Source of the DNA: Gammaproteobacteria bacterium
GTDB taxonomy: Bacteria > Pseudomonadota > Gammaproteobacteria > Steroidobacterales > SZUA-146
NCBI GenBank assembly: GCA_003228965.1
Contig: QIGP01000147.1
Span: forward strand, 1 to 18,627
Length of the DNA: 18,627 nt
Reading direction: 5' to 3'
Shown: piece by piece, positions 1 through 8,392 of the stretch
How positions within the stretch are numbered: the stretch's first letter is position 1
Layout of the letters: each line of letters begins with the position of its first letter
The notes under the pieces: model-generated
What the model was told of the DNA's origin: nothing
The model's input: the letters and a program-made list of their open reading frames with translations, nothing else
Database searches by the model: none
Made by a program: the position numbers and the translations under genes

Positions 1-273
1 ATCCCGTTCGGCTAGGCAAATAGATTCGTGGCAGTGATCAAGAAGGGCATTGGCTGCAAGTTCGGCTTCAGGTCCGACCAGGCAAATTTTCAATTCGCTG
101 TCGTGGGTGGCCGCAAGTGTAAGCAGGCCCATGATGCTTTTGCCGTCTGCGCTGCGCTCGCTGGTTGTAACGGTGACGTGGCAGTCGAATTTCTTGGCGG
201 TGGACGAAAACTGGGCGGATGGACGGGCATGCAGGCCACGGGGGTTACAAACGCGTACAGCGAGTTCTTTCAT
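1..273 (-). CDS. npr: HPr-like phosphocarrier NPr (partial, C-terminus off the left edge)
   Basis: This is the phosphocarrier of the nitrogen phosphotransferase system, a soluble protein that passes phosphate from EI-Ntr to PtsN. The reverse-strand translation shows the HPr signature GLHARPS and the second conserved block ADGKSIMGLLTLAA. Starting at the ATG at 273 puts the phosphorylated histidine at residue 15 and the regulatory-site serine at residue 46, the canonical HPr numbers, and a GTGGA lies six bases upstream. A second in-frame ATG at 279 would add two residues. The frame stays open to base 1, giving 91 codons against about 90 in E. coli NPr, so only a few residues are likely missing. 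It is the last visible gene of the rpoN cluster, 135 bases after rapZ, the position it has in E. coli. The npr (ptsO) assignment over general HPr rests mainly on this context. Confidence 0.9.
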   Translation of the reverse strand, partial: MKELAVRVCNPRGLHARPSAQFSSTAKKFDCHVTVTTSERSADGKSIMGLLTLAATHDSELKICLVGPEAELAANALLDHCHESICLAERD

Positions 274-376
274 GCCCATTCCACTAAAAGCAGGTCCAGG
301 TATGAGTCTAGCATCTGAATAAGGTTTAGCTAAAGTGGCGCCGCGACGTACGAGGCAAGTTTTTCTATGGGCGACA

Positions 377-409
377 GTATTGAGTGGCTAAAGGGCACCC
401 CTAAATACC
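377..409 (-). repeat. Imperfect hairpin between rapZ and npr, carrying a copy of the 8.4-kb palindrome arm
   Basis: Bases 388-409 match 18 of 22 positions of the left arm of the inverted repeat at 8393-8453; the core AGGGCACCYCTAAATAC differs at one base. The match ends at the rapZ stop codon. On the minus-strand message, bases 408-398 can pair with 387-377 (11 positions, two mismatches) around a 10-base loop. It has no U-tract, so it is not a standard terminator. It may be a dispersed repeat, or an RNA processing or attenuation structure between rapZ and npr. Confidence 0.5.
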
Positions 410-1272
410 TATTGATTAAGGGCGGAGTGGCGACAGTTTACCCGCTCGTATTTTTTGCTGAAATATTCAGTCAGTCGGTCGGCAACATAAACAGAGCGGT
501 GTTGTCCGCCTGTGCAGCCGATGGCAACGGTTAGGTAGCTGCGGTTGTTGGCCTCGAAATCGGGCAGCCATTTTTCAAGCAGATCAATGATGTCTTGTAT
601 GCGTTCGCCCACCAGGTCCAGGGACTGCAAAAACTCTATGACCGGTTTGTCCCTGCCGTTGTAGGCGCGCAAATTCTTGTCCCAGTACGGGTTGGGCAAG
701 AAGCGCACGTCGAAAACAAAATCTGCATCGGATGGCACGCCATTCTTGAACCCGAACGAACCTATTTGCAAGGTGAGCTTGGACGAGGTTTCACGGGCTA
801 CACGCGAACGAACCAGCTCGCGCAGGTCGTGCACGCTCATACCGCTGGTGTCGATAATGTGATGAGCTTCGCGGCTAATAGGGTCTAGTAGCTCGCGTTC
901 GGCCACTAGTGCGTCGCGCAAACCAATACCACCGCGACTTAAAGGGTGTTTGCGACGCGTTTCGCTGTAGCGCGTTAGCAGCTCAGCTTCTCCTGCGTGC
1001 AAAAAGATGACCGTGTGCTCAATGTTCAGTTCGCGTAGGCGTGCGAACAGGGCTGGCACACGAGAGACGTCGGTGGCGCGATTTCGCGCGTCGATACCTA
1101 CGGCCGTTTTCTCGAAAATAGGATCTTCGGCGTCAATGGTGTGTTTGACGAACGTTTGCAGCAGTTCGGCAGGAATGTTGTCGATGCAATAAAAGCCGAG
1201 GTCTTCGAGCATGTGAAGTGCCACGGTCTTTCCGGATCCCGAAAGTCCGCTCACGAAAATCAGTTGGCCCAT
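409..1272 (-). CDS. rapZ: RNase adapter protein RapZ (YvcJ-type nucleotide-binding)
   Basis: RapZ is a cytoplasmic nucleotide-binding protein; in enterobacteria it binds sRNA GlmZ and directs RNase E to it, thereby controlling glucosamine-6-phosphate synthase. The 287 residues compare with 284 in E. coli. The Walker A motif GLSGSGKT is at residues 9-16. The C-terminal RNA-binding half has the family block GCTGGQHRSVYVADRLTEYF near residue 255. The ATG at 1272 follows the ptsN stop with one base between, so translation is probably coupled. It sits between ptsN and npr, the usual order. Whether GlmY/GlmZ-type sRNAs exist here cannot be seen; outside enterobacteria the RNA role is less certain. 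The last bases of the gene adjoin a repeat element (377-409). Confidence 0.96.
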   Translation of the reverse strand: MGQLIFVSGLSGSGKTVALHMLEDLGFYCIDNIPAELLQTFVKHTIDAEDPIFEKTAVGIDARNRATDVSRVPALFARLRELNIEHTVIFLHAGEAELLTRYSETRRKHPLSRGGIGLRDALVAERELLDPISREAHHIIDTSGMSVHDLRELVRSRVARETSSKLTLQIGSFGFKNGVPSDADFVFDVRFLPNPYWDKNLRAYNGRDKPVIEFLQSLDLVGERIQDIIDLLEKWLPDFEANNRSYLTVAIGCTGGQHRSVYVADRLTEYFSKKYERVNCRHSALNQ

Positions 1273-1273
1273 A

Positions 1274-1753
1274 TCAGTCGTCGATGCTCGAAGAGAGGTC
1301 TATCAGCACATGGTATATTTCAAGGCTGCTTACCAGGTGGCTAACCTGACCGCGGACGTCGGTATTGGCAAGAAGTTGGGCGATAGCCGACAAGTCCTGC
1401 AAGTGTTGCTCGTTACTCTCATTTGGTACAGTCAGGGCAAAGATCATGTCTACTCCTTCGCCGCTTTCAAGGTCGAAATCGATTGGCTGCGCCAGCATTA
1501 AAAAGGCGCCTACGCTGTGCTCAAGATCGTCAACGCGGCCGTGGGGCAGAGCGAAGCCTTCACCAAGTCCTGTGCCGCCCAGGTTTTCGCGTTGGTATAT
1601 GGTGTCGAATACTTCGGCCTGAGTCAGTGAGTCCTGATCGTTCGTTAGTAACCGTGAAACGATTTCCAGAGAATGCTTTTTAGATCGGGCTGTGACGTTG
1701 CACAGCACACGCTCTGGTGTAAGTAGATCGGCCAGCGAAGTGACGCTGGCCAT
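1274..1753 (-). CDS. ptsN: Nitrogen PTS EIIA protein PtsN (EIIA-Ntr)
   Basis: PtsN is the terminal phosphoacceptor of the nitrogen PTS and regulates potassium transport, sigma-54 related and envelope functions by protein contact. The fold is the PTS_EIIA type 2 domain; the motif FALPHGRVDD contains the phosphorylated histidine, residue 71 with this start (73 in E. coli). I chose ATG 1753, giving 159 residues close to the E. coli 163, because the sequence from MASVTSLADLLTPERV aligns with the family N-terminus. An upstream in-frame ATG at 1816 would add 21 residues and overlap hpf by 35 bases; neither start has a strong ribosome binding site. The gene lies between hpf and rapZ. Confidence 0.95.
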   Translation of the reverse strand: MASVTSLADLLTPERVLCNVTARSKKHSLEIVSRLLTNDQDSLTQAEVFDTIYQRENLGGTGLGEGFALPHGRVDDLEHSVGAFLMLAQPIDFDLESGEGVDMIFALTVPNESNEQHLQDLSAIAQLLANTDVRGQVSHLVSSLEIYHVLIDLSSSIDD

Positions 1754-1781
1754 TTCTACTTCAGACGCGCCGTGCGGCTCG

Positions 1782-2102
1782 TCATTCGAGGATAGTTTTT
1801 CTTGCTTCCCTGGCATGGTGGTTCGTTATTTTTTCTTTGGATTTTTTAACACGTCGATCAAGTTTGTCGACAAGACTGTCAATCGCAGCATACATGTCTT
1901 GATCAACCGAGTCGGCGTAAATTGTCCTACCGCGGTACTGGACTTTGGCCTCAGCCTTGTGGCGCAGTTTTTCAACCGTGAGGATGACGTGCGCGTCGGT
2001 GACCATATCAAAATGTCTCTCGAGGCGCTCCATTTTATCTTCGACACTAGATCGAAGTGCGGCGGTGACGTCTACGTGGTGCCCGGTAACTGTAATTTGC
2101 AT
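1782..2102 (-). CDS. hpf: Ribosome hibernation promoting factor, short form
   Basis: HPF binds the 30S decoding channel and helps convert 70S ribosomes to inactive 100S dimers in stationary phase. The 106 residues form a single S30AE/sigma-54 modulation domain (MQITVTGHHVDVT at the start, DMYAAIDSLVDKLDRRVKK near residues 70-88). It lacks the C-terminal dimerisation domain of long HPF, so it is the short proteobacterial type, slightly longer than the 95-residue E. coli protein. An AGGAG stands seven bases before the ATG, the clearest Shine-Dalgarno site in this cluster. It starts 19 bases after the rpoN stop, in the standard rpoN-hpf-ptsN order. Confidence 0.96.
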   Translation of the reverse strand: MQITVTGHHVDVTAALRSSVEDKMERLERHFDMVTDAHVILTVEKLRHKAEAKVQYRGRTIYADSVDQDMYAAIDSLVDKLDRRVKKSKEKITNHHAREARKTILE

Positions 2103-2121
2103 TGCTGACTCCTGTTTCGGC

Positions 2122-3567
2122 CTAGCGTAGGAGCGCGATTTTCTTGCGCTCGCTGGACGCTGGTATGTTCATGGATTCTCTGTATTTTGCAACGGTGCGA
2201 CGAGCAACATTGATTCCCGTGTCCTGTAGGGTCTGGGCTATCTTACTGTCGCTCAACGGCTTTTTGCTCTCCTCTTCGTTTATGAGTTTGCGAATTTTCG
2301 CTCTTATTGCTACTGACGATAGTTCATTCCCGTCAGTGGTGCCAATGTGGCTTGAGAAAAAGTACCTAAACTCGAAGATACCTCTCGGGGTGCGCATGTA
2401 TTTGTTAGTGGTTACGCGCGAAATCGTCGATTCGTGCATGTCCAGTTCTTCAGCAACATCGCGCAAAATCATCGGCGACATGGCTTCGTCACCGCTTTCA
2501 AGAAAGGCTTGCTGTCTTGCAACAATGCACGAAGCGACTCGAAACAGTGTCTCGTTGCGTATTTCCAGGCTGCGCACGAGCCAGCGTGCTTCCTGCAGCT
2601 GTCCTCGTAACGTGCTGTGCTCAGCGCCTCGCGCTAGCTGGCTTGCGTACACTTGATTGACCCGCAGTGAGGGCGTAGTGCCCGTGTTGAGTTCAATCAC
2701 CCAGCGACCATCCTGTTTTTTGACGTGCACGTCGGGTATGACATAGGCCGGAGGTACCGTGTTAACGGTAGAGCCGGGTCTTGGGTGCAGACTGCGCACC
2801 AGTGCGGCTGCAATTTCGATCGATTCTTCGTCTACTTTCAGACGACGCCTTAAAGCTGAGTATTGGCGTTCAGCTAAAAGTTCAAGGTGATTGGCAACCA
2901 ACTCTCGGGCCAGTTCGCGTTCGTCGGTGTCGTCGCTTAATTGCTGCAGTTGTAAGTCAAGGCATTCGCTAAGGTTACGAGCGGCGACACCGGCTGGGTC
3001 TAATTTTTGTATTTTGGCAAGCACGCGCTCCAGGTCTTCGTGTGACGCCTTGATGGTCTCGCCATGCCGATCGACGTTCAGTGTTTCAATGATCGTGTCA
3101 AAATCGTCAATGAGGTAGCCGTCATCGTTGATCGCGTCGATGATGGATCGGCCCATAGCCGCTTCAAATTCGGTGAAATTTTCAAGTTCCAGTTGCCACA
3201 AAAGGTGTTCGTGCAGTGTTTGTCCGGAGTGGTCGACAAAGTCCTGCTGAATAGGTAGTTCGCCGCCTGCGCTGTTGTAGTTGGGTTCAGCCGCCGTGAC
3301 TTGTTTGTCCCAGGTATCTTCGTAAGTCGCTTCAGTAACGGTATTGTCCGTTTCTGTTTCTCGGGTCTTTTCGGCAGGGGCTTCAAGCGCCTTCACTTCA
3401 GTCGTGTGTTCATCTTCAACGACTTCGAGCATGAGGTTGCTCTCAAGCGCTTCCTGAATCTGGGTTTGTAGTTCCATTACCGGCAGCTGCAGTAGTCGAA
3501 TCGCTTGTTGAAGCTGGGGAGTCATGGTCAGGGATTGACCAATTCTTAACTGTAACGTCGGTTTCAT
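2122..3567 (-). CDS. rpoN: RNA polymerase sigma-54 factor RpoN
   Basis: RpoN directs RNA polymerase to -24/-12 promoters and needs AAA+ activators to open them. All regions are visible in 481 residues (E. coli 477): the glutamine- and leucine-rich region I (MTPQLQQAIRLLQLP at residues 15-29), an acidic variable region II at about 50-110, the core-binding domain, a helix-turn-helix around RDVAEELDMHESTISRVTT, and the RpoN box ARRTVAKYRE near the C-terminus, which reads the -24 element. ATG 3567 gives the family N-terminus MKPTLQLRIGQSL; the frame extends to a TTG at 3597, but that adds ten residues without family similarity. The 106-base gap before it, after lptB, is the widest in the lptB-rapZ stretch and could hold its own promoter, though I could not define one. 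Confidence 0.97.
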   Translation of the reverse strand: MKPTLQLRIGQSLTMTPQLQQAIRLLQLPVMELQTQIQEALESNLMLEVVEDEHTTEVKALEAPAEKTRETETDNTVTEATYEDTWDKQVTAAEPNYNSAGGELPIQQDFVDHSGQTLHEHLLWQLELENFTEFEAAMGRSIIDAINDDGYLIDDFDTIIETLNVDRHGETIKASHEDLERVLAKIQKLDPAGVAARNLSECLDLQLQQLSDDTDERELARELVANHLELLAERQYSALRRRLKVDEESIEIAAALVRSLHPRPGSTVNTVPPAYVIPDVHVKKQDGRWVIELNTGTTPSLRVNQVYASQLARGAEHSTLRGQLQEARWLVRSLEIRNETLFRVASCIVARQQAFLESGDEAMSPMILRDVAEELDMHESTISRVTTNKYMRTPRGIFEFRYFFSSHIGTTDGNELSSVAIRAKIRKLINEEESKKPLSDSKIAQTLQDTGINVARRTVAKYRESMNIPASSERKKIALLR

Positions 3568-3673
3568 GATAGTGCGCAGTTTGCAGTTGTGCTCCAACCC
3601 GAAGCGAGACCGCCCGGACAGTGACAGGATGTCGCATTAGCGTCGTGCATTGTTGTGATCCGCATGACCATAG

Positions 3674-4399
3674 TTATAATCGAAAATCCTCTCCCAAGTA
3701 CACTTCGCGTACCTGTTTGTTGGCCAGCACTTCAGCCGGCGATCCCTGCGCAATAACTTTTCCATCGCTGAGTATGTACGCTCGTGAGCATATTCCCAGA
3801 GTTTCTCTGACACTGTGATCGGTAATTAAAACACCGATGCCGCGGTCGGTAAGCTGTCGGATAATGCGCTGAATATCTAACACAGATATCGGGTCAACGC
3901 CTGCAAACGGCTCGTCAAGCAGAATAAATCCGGGTTCTGCAGCAAGCGCCCTGGCGATTTCTACCCTTCGTCTTTCTCCGCCTGACAAGCTCATGCCGAC
4001 GTTTCCTCGAATACCGACTATATTAAGTTCTTCGAGAAGTTCTTCCAGTATTCTCTCCCGATCTGCACGACTTAAACCGCGACGCGTTTCAAGGATTGAG
4101 AAAATATTTTGCTCGACGCTGAGTTTTCTGAAGATTGACGCTTCCTGGGGCAGGTATCCGATGCCCAGACGGGCTCGTTTGTGCATGGGTGCGCGGGTCA
4201 AATCCTGTCCGTCGAGGATGATTTTGCCGTCATCCGCCGGTACCAGGCCTACAATCATGTAGAAAGCAGTGGTTTTGCCAGCGCCATTGGGGCCCAGCAA
4301 GCCAACCACTTCGCCTTCATTCACTTCAAGCGAAATGCCTCGAACAACAGTACGGGATCCGTAACGTTTTTTAAGGTTCTTGGCTTGCAGTATGGTCAT
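3674..4399 (-). CDS. lptB: LPS export ABC transporter ATP-binding protein LptB
   Basis: LptB is the cytoplasmic ATPase of LptB2FGC, which extracts lipopolysaccharide from the inner membrane and pushes it along the LptA bridge. The 241 residues match the E. coli length. Motifs in order: Walker A GPNGAGKT at 36-43, ABC signature LSGGE at 138-142, Walker B ending LLDEP with catalytic E163, and the H-loop histidine at 195 (LITDHSVRE). The ATG overlaps the lptA stop in an ATGA, implying translational coupling. The partners lptF and lptG are not in the window, as usual for this locus. Confidence 0.98.
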   Translation of the reverse strand: MTILQAKNLKKRYGSRTVVRGISLEVNEGEVVGLLGPNGAGKTTAFYMIVGLVPADDGKIILDGQDLTRAPMHKRARLGIGYLPQEASIFRKLSVEQNIFSILETRRGLSRADRERILEELLEELNIVGIRGNVGMSLSGGERRRVEIARALAAEPGFILLDEPFAGVDPISVLDIQRIIRQLTDRGIGVLITDHSVRETLGICSRAYILSDGKVIAQGSPAEVLANKQVREVYLGEDFRL

Positions 4400-5199
4400 T
4401 CGTTACCTGTCGGTTCTACGCTGTCTTGCGATCCAGGGTTATCCCCTGTTTCGACGGGCAGCGTATCCGGAAGATCCTGCGCTGACGATGTGTTGTCGCT
4501 AGTAGGATTTATTGTAATGTGTACTTTACCTTCACCTTGCTCGTTAGCCGCGGCTAGAACCTGACGCGTAGCTAAATTATACGTGATTTGATTGCCAGTA
4601 ATTCGATTAACCCCTTCACCAAGTTCAGCGTTACCGGTCAGCTGCAGGGTGCTACTGGCAGCGTCGTAGGAAATCGAATTGGCTTTGCCCTCGGTACGCG
4701 TGCTGTCGGGGGTAGCGGCGCGACTCAATTCAATAGGCGTACCTTCCAGCTCTACAGTTGAAATTGCATTGCGTGCAAATTTTACCTCTGCCTTTTGAGC
4801 AACGACTCGTGTGCCGTTATCAAGGTTGTCTGTGTACTGCAATGGTGCGCCTGTAAGAGTGGCTTGTTGTATCTGTTTGTTGGCAAAGCGAAGAGTCATG
4901 CGGCTTGCTTGCAACGTTGAGGCTGGTGCATTCAGTGCAACGTTTCCCCTAAATATCCACGTACTGTCATCAAAGCCGAGCGTTGAAGACTCGGCGTGAT
5001 CTGCTTTGATGCTCAAAGGGCCCTGGCGTATAGAAATATTGGTGAACGTGACTTTGCCTGTAGTTGCGTCGGCGCCGGTGGAGTCGGCTTCCATTTCAAT
5101 CGGTTGCGATGAATTAACCAGTTGAGCCTCACTGGCGATTGAACCAGTGACGGCAATAAGTAACGCGACAACGTAGGTAAGCTTCGTACAAGGTTTCAT
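4396..5199 (-). CDS. lptA: LPS transport periplasmic bridge protein LptA
   Basis: LptA polymerises through its jellyroll domain to connect LptC at the inner membrane with LptD at the outer membrane and carries LPS across the periplasm. A Sec signal peptide is evident at residues 1-25 (hydrophobic [12 protein letters not shown], likely cut after SEA). The OstA/LptA beta-rich domain begins at QPIEMEADS and contains the family pattern [10 protein letters not shown] and further strands up to about residue 230. The protein has 267 residues against 185 in E. coli; the extra length includes a low-complexity tail of about 40 residues rich in Ser, Asp, Glu, Pro and Thr. It overlaps lptC upstream and lptB downstream by four bases each. 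Confidence 0.94.
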   Translation of the reverse strand: MKPCTKLTYVVALLIAVTGSIASEAQLVNSSQPIEMEADSTGADATTGKVTFTNISIRQGPLSIKADHAESSTLGFDDSTWIFRGNVALNAPASTLQASRMTLRFANKQIQQATLTGAPLQYTDNLDNGTRVVAQKAEVKFARNAISTVELEGTPIELSRAATPDSTRTEGKANSISYDAASSTLQLTGNAELGEGVNRITGNQITYNLATRQVLAAANEQGEGKVHITINPTSDNTSSAQDLPDTLPVETGDNPGSQDSVEPTGNE

Positions 5200-5756
5200 G
5201 GTGTGTCTCCGAACCGTCCGCGTACATCGGACAACAGGTTAATTTTTTTCGTGCCAAGGTCGGCTTGCATGCCCTTTGCACGCAGCTCTCCACCGCTAAT
5301 TTGAATACGTACTTCTTGCTCGGTACGCGCCTGGTTACTCGCAATATCGAGAGACAATTGTTCAGTGATAATGGTCGTGTTGCGCTCGGCATCCGCTTCA
5401 AGTGAAGTAATGGTGACGTCTCCGCGCAGGTTGAGACTTTCTCGGTCCGCATCCATAGCACCGCGCTCGGCTTCTATTGTCCAGGAATCTTCTGCGTTAA
5501 CTGCGTACAGTACTTTAAGATTGGTGAACCTGACGCTGCCGTCGTCAGGTACGTGATCGATGCGCTGGGCCTTGAGTGAGTATATGAGCTGTCCGGTTTC
5601 GTTGGTGTCGCTAATGGTGGCGTCGAGTAAATAGTAACCGTCGCTGAGTGCGCGTTGTGTACTACCTGTTTCGTCTTCCGGTTCTGAGCGTAAAAGCCAG
5701 CCGCTTCCTATCACCAGTAGCAGCAGTCCGACTAAAGTAACGTAACGCGCCGTCAC
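5196..5756 (-). CDS. lptC: LPS export system protein LptC
   Basis: LptC is a bitopic inner-membrane protein that joins the LptB2FG ATPase to the periplasmic LptA filament. One N-terminal membrane segment (about residues 6-22, VTLVGLLLLVIGSGWLL) is followed by a periplasmic beta-jellyroll; total length 186 residues, near the 191 of E. coli. The start is a GTG at 5756 that overlaps the kdsC stop as GTGA, and its own stop overlaps the lptA start as ATGA. Sequence is poorly conserved in this family, so the assignment draws on topology, length and its place between kdsC and lptA. Confidence 0.94.
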   Translation of the reverse strand: MTARYVTLVGLLLLVIGSGWLLRSEPEDETGSTQRALSDGYYLLDATISDTNETGQLIYSLKAQRIDHVPDDGSVRFTNLKVLYAVNAEDSWTIEAERGAMDADRESLNLRGDVTITSLEADAERNTTIITEQLSLDIASNQARTEQEVRIQISGGELRAKGMQADLGTKKINLLSDVRGRFGDTP

Positions 5757-6253
5757 GCAGCGGTCTCCCGCGCGTTAGCAATGGCGTCGCACACTTCGCG
5801 GACAGCCCCGTGTCCCCCTGCTTTGTCGGTGATCCAGTCGGCACGTTCGCGTAACTCACGCACACCGTCATTAGGTGTCAATGCAAGCTGTCCCAACTCC
5901 ATCATCTTCAAGTCCGGTATGTCGTCACCCATGACCGCTGTACCGTCTTTGCCAATGCCAAGCGCTTTTTGCAGCTTGCCGAGTTGCGCGACTTTGTCTT
6001 TGCAGCCGAGAAAAATATGCTCTACTCCAAGTTCAGCCAGCCGTATAGCGGCGCCTTCGCAGTGGCGAGCGCTAATGGTTGCCACGTGTATGCCAAGATT
6101 TAATAGTCTGCGAATTCCGTAACCATCCTTTACGTTAAACGACTTGCCTATTTCGCCACTAGCGCCGTACATCAAGCGACCATCGGTGAGCACGCCGTCG
6201 ATATCAAGTACCAGCAGTTCAACGGCCGCAAGTTTTTGCAATAACTTAACCAT
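5753..6253 (-). CDS. kdsC: 3-deoxy-D-manno-octulosonate 8-phosphate phosphatase KdsC
   Basis: KdsC hydrolyses Kdo-8-phosphate to Kdo, the inner-core sugar of LPS, in the cytoplasm. It is a C0-type HAD phosphatase: motif I DIDGVLTDG at residues 17-25 with nucleophile D17 and acid D19, and motif III MGDDIPDL with D109 and D110 for magnesium. The 166 residues are shorter than the 188 of E. coli mainly at the N-terminus. The start ATG overlaps the kdsD stop by one base (TAATG), and the stop overlaps the lptC GTG start. KdsD supplies the pathway's first intermediate, so the two genes act in the same route. Confidence 0.96.
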   Translation of the reverse strand: MVKLLQKLAAVELLVLDIDGVLTDGRLMYGASGEIGKSFNVKDGYGIRRLLNLGIHVATISARHCEGAAIRLAELGVEHIFLGCKDKVAQLGKLQKALGIGKDGTAVMGDDIPDLKMMELGQLALTPNDGVRELRERADWITDKAGGHGAVREVCDAIANARETAA

Positions 6254-7260
6254 TAAACCACTCCGGCGCGGAACAGGTCGTGAATGTTCAAGGCCCCGAC
6301 AACCATGTTGTTGGAATCTACTACAGGCAGCGCGGTGATGCGGTAGGTTTCCATGACGTAAACAGCCTCGGCGGCCATCATGTCGGGGAGAGCCGATTTG
6401 CAGTCACGAATCATGACGTCGCCAATTGAAGTTTCGTGAATGTTCACGCGTGCGTCAATTACCCGGCGCAAATCGCCGTCGGTGAATACGCCAAGCATGC
6501 GTTGTTTGTTATCAACGACGATGGTCATTCCGAGACCTTTTTGTGACATGTTCAGTAGTGCTTCGCCCAGACTTACGTCGCTTTGAACGGTGGCAATCCC
6601 GGTGCCCTCGCGCATGACGTCGGCCACGCGAAGCAGTAGCTTCTTACCCAAAGCTCCACCTGGGTGAGATAGCGCGAAATCTTCCGGTGTAAAGCCGCGA
6701 CTTTCGAGTAAAACAACGGCAAGTGCGTCACCCATGGCAAGTGTCGCAGTCGTGCTGGCTGTGGGTGCAAGGTTCAATGGGCAGGCTTCTTCTTGAACGC
6801 CCACATTGACGTGTGCGGAAGCCGTGCGCGCAAGAGTAGAGCCTGGTTTGCCGGTCATCGCTATGAGTGGAACGCCGAGCCGCTTGATCGTTGGAAGCAG
6901 TGCCAATAGTTCAGCAGTCTCGCCAGAATTGGATACCGCAAGGACAACATCGGCCACGGTTATCATGCCCATGTCGCCGTGGGAGGCTTCGCCAGGGTGA
7001 ACGTAGAATGACGGTGTGCCAGTCGATGCAAATGTGGCTGCGATTTTGTTGGCAATGTGGCCGGATTTACCCATGCCTGTAACAACAATTCTTCCGGAGC
7101 ATTGCATGCAAAGTGTAGCGGCCTGGTGGAAGTCAATGTCCAGATGAGGCAATAAACCGGTTACCGCCTGCGCCTCTATATTCAGCACTCGGGTAGCTAT
7201 TTTGCGAACGTCGTCAACGCTGCCTATGGTCGTTGATCGCTTGTGGCTTTTGGCGCTCAC
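6253..7260 (-). CDS. kdsD: Arabinose-5-phosphate isomerase KdsD
   Basis: KdsD interconverts ribulose-5-phosphate and arabinose-5-phosphate, the first committed step to Kdo. The 335 residues contain an SIS sugar isomerase domain (GMGKSGHIANK at 62-72, SNSGETAELLA at 110-120, HPGGALGKK from H199, the equivalent of the E. coli catalytic H193) and two CBS domains at about 214-270 and 278-335. The GTG start at 7260 overlaps the stop of the exchanger gene as GTGA. Upstream yrbG and downstream kdsC are the E. coli neighbours. Confidence 0.97.
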   Translation of the reverse strand: MSAKSHKRSTTIGSVDDVRKIATRVLNIEAQAVTGLLPHLDIDFHQAATLCMQCSGRIVVTGMGKSGHIANKIAATFASTGTPSFYVHPGEASHGDMGMITVADVVLAVSNSGETAELLALLPTIKRLGVPLIAMTGKPGSTLARTASAHVNVGVQEEACPLNLAPTASTTATLAMGDALAVVLLESRGFTPEDFALSHPGGALGKKLLLRVADVMREGTGIATVQSDVSLGEALLNMSQKGLGMTIVVDNKQRMLGVFTDGDLRRVIDARVNIHETSIGDVMIRDCKSALPDMMAAEAVYVMETYRITALPVVDSNNMVVGALNIHDLFRAGVV

Positions 7261-8228
7261 ACAAACTCTCCGTAAATTATGTATACCTGATAGACCACAA
7301 AAATGAGCAACAGTGCGGCGCCTTCCCTTCGATCAATGCGTTTAACCCCTGTGCGCCATCCGTAGGACATAGCAAATAACAGGACGGTTAACCCTATCAT
7401 GACCGGGAAATCACGCTGTAAGACGGCGCTATTAAGCGTGGTGGGGTGAATGATGCCCGCAACACCCATAACGGCCAGCAGGTTGTACATGTTGGAGCCG
7501 ATGACATTGCCGATGGCCAGGTCGTGCTCGTTTTTATAGACAGCTGAAACGGATGCGGCAAGCTCGGGGAGGCTGGTGCCAATGGCGACGACCGTGAGTC
7601 CAATCACAAGGTCCGAAATGCCCAGCGTTTTGGCGATGCCCGTGGCTCCCCATACGAGCAACTGGGAGCCTGTTAAAAGTACGACCAAGCCAATTAAGAG
7701 AATGACAATTGCTTTTTTAAGTGTCAGGTCGTGGCGAATTTCGGCGTCAGCCTCAGCTTTAAGTTCATCACTAGCGTCGCTGGTCGCTTCGAGTCGCACG
7801 AGCCAAAACAGCATGAGCACCAGACCCGAGAGCAGGGCGAAACCTTCGAAACGACTTAAGTGCGAGTCGAGAAACGGCATGAGCGCGAGCAACGTAATGG
7901 CCAGCAACATCGGCAGTTCGCGACGGAGTGTTTGTGAACGTACAACAAGCGGCATAAGCAACGCTGTTATGCCGAGAATCAGTCCGATGTTGGCGATGTT
8001 AGAACCAAGAGCGTTGCCTACCGCAAGTTCGGACGCTCCGGAAACAGCTGCGCTGATCGATACCATGATTTCGGGTGCAGACGTGCCGAAGCCTACCACC
8101 GTGAGTCCGATCAGCAACGAAGACACACCTAATCGGTGAGCCGTGGCGGCGGCGCCAACAACAAATCGGTCGGCACCCCAAATGAGCAAGGCGAAGCCGG
8201 CCAATATGGCCGTGATCATAAGCGGCAT
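7257..8228 (-). CDS. yrbG: Calcium/sodium antiporter family protein (YrbG-like)
   Basis: This is a K+-dependent Na+/Ca2+ exchanger-related inner-membrane protein of the CaCA superfamily. Two inverted halves each carry the alpha repeat: VVGFGTSAPEIMVSISAA with ALGSNIANIGLILG in the first half, and VVAIGTSLPELAASVSAV with VIGSNMYNLLAVMG in the second. About ten hydrophobic segments are visible, with an acidic and charged loop (EATSDASDELKAEADAE) between the halves. ATG 8228 gives 323 residues, as in E. coli YrbG (325); the frame extends to a GTG at 8327, but those 33 residues have no family similarity and no ribosome site. It heads the kds-lpt-rpoN cluster. The transported ion is not established for YrbG. 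Confidence 0.93.
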   Translation of the reverse strand: MPLMITAILAGFALLIWGADRFVVGAAATAHRLGVSSLLIGLTVVGFGTSAPEIMVSISAAVSGASELAVGNALGSNIANIGLILGITALLMPLVVRSQTLRRELPMLLAITLLALMPFLDSHLSRFEGFALLSGLVLMLFWLVRLEATSDASDELKAEADAEIRHDLTLKKAIVILLIGLVVLLTGSQLLVWGATGIAKTLGISDLVIGLTVVAIGTSLPELAASVSAVYKNEHDLAIGNVIGSNMYNLLAVMGVAGIIHPTTLNSAVLQRDFPVMIGLTVLLFAMSYGWRTGVKRIDRREGAALLLIFVVYQVYIIYGEFV

Positions 8229-8343
8229 AAAATTCACGTTTTCCGACAAGAATGTTGTGAGCAAGAAGATACCACAGCGCTGCTTGTCCGGACTACGAGC
8301 GCGGCGCAGGAATAGTTTGGAATTCACACATATTTCGCTACAC

Positions 8344-8371
8344 TTGACGCCTGTTCGGCGCGACGTAGCGT
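8344..8371 (+). promoter_or_regulatory. Possible weak sigma-70 promoter for ibaG
   Basis: A TTGACG at 8344-8349 lies 16 bases before TAGCGT at 8366-8371. The -35 matches consensus in five of six positions, the -10 in only three. It would place the inverted repeat 8393-8453 in the ibaG leader. The assignment is by inspection only. Confidence 0.25.
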
Positions 8372-8392
8372 CAGGCTCTCATCACCCGCGGG

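Noticed and set aside
2144..2656. 170-residue plus-strand frame opposite rpoN
   Set aside because: It is antisense to the RpoN helix-turn-helix and RpoN box region and has no domain features; a composition effect of the real gene.
7576..8139. 187-residue plus-strand frame opposite yrbG
   Set aside because: It is Ser/Arg-rich, without motifs, and mirrors a clear exchanger gene with two alpha repeats.
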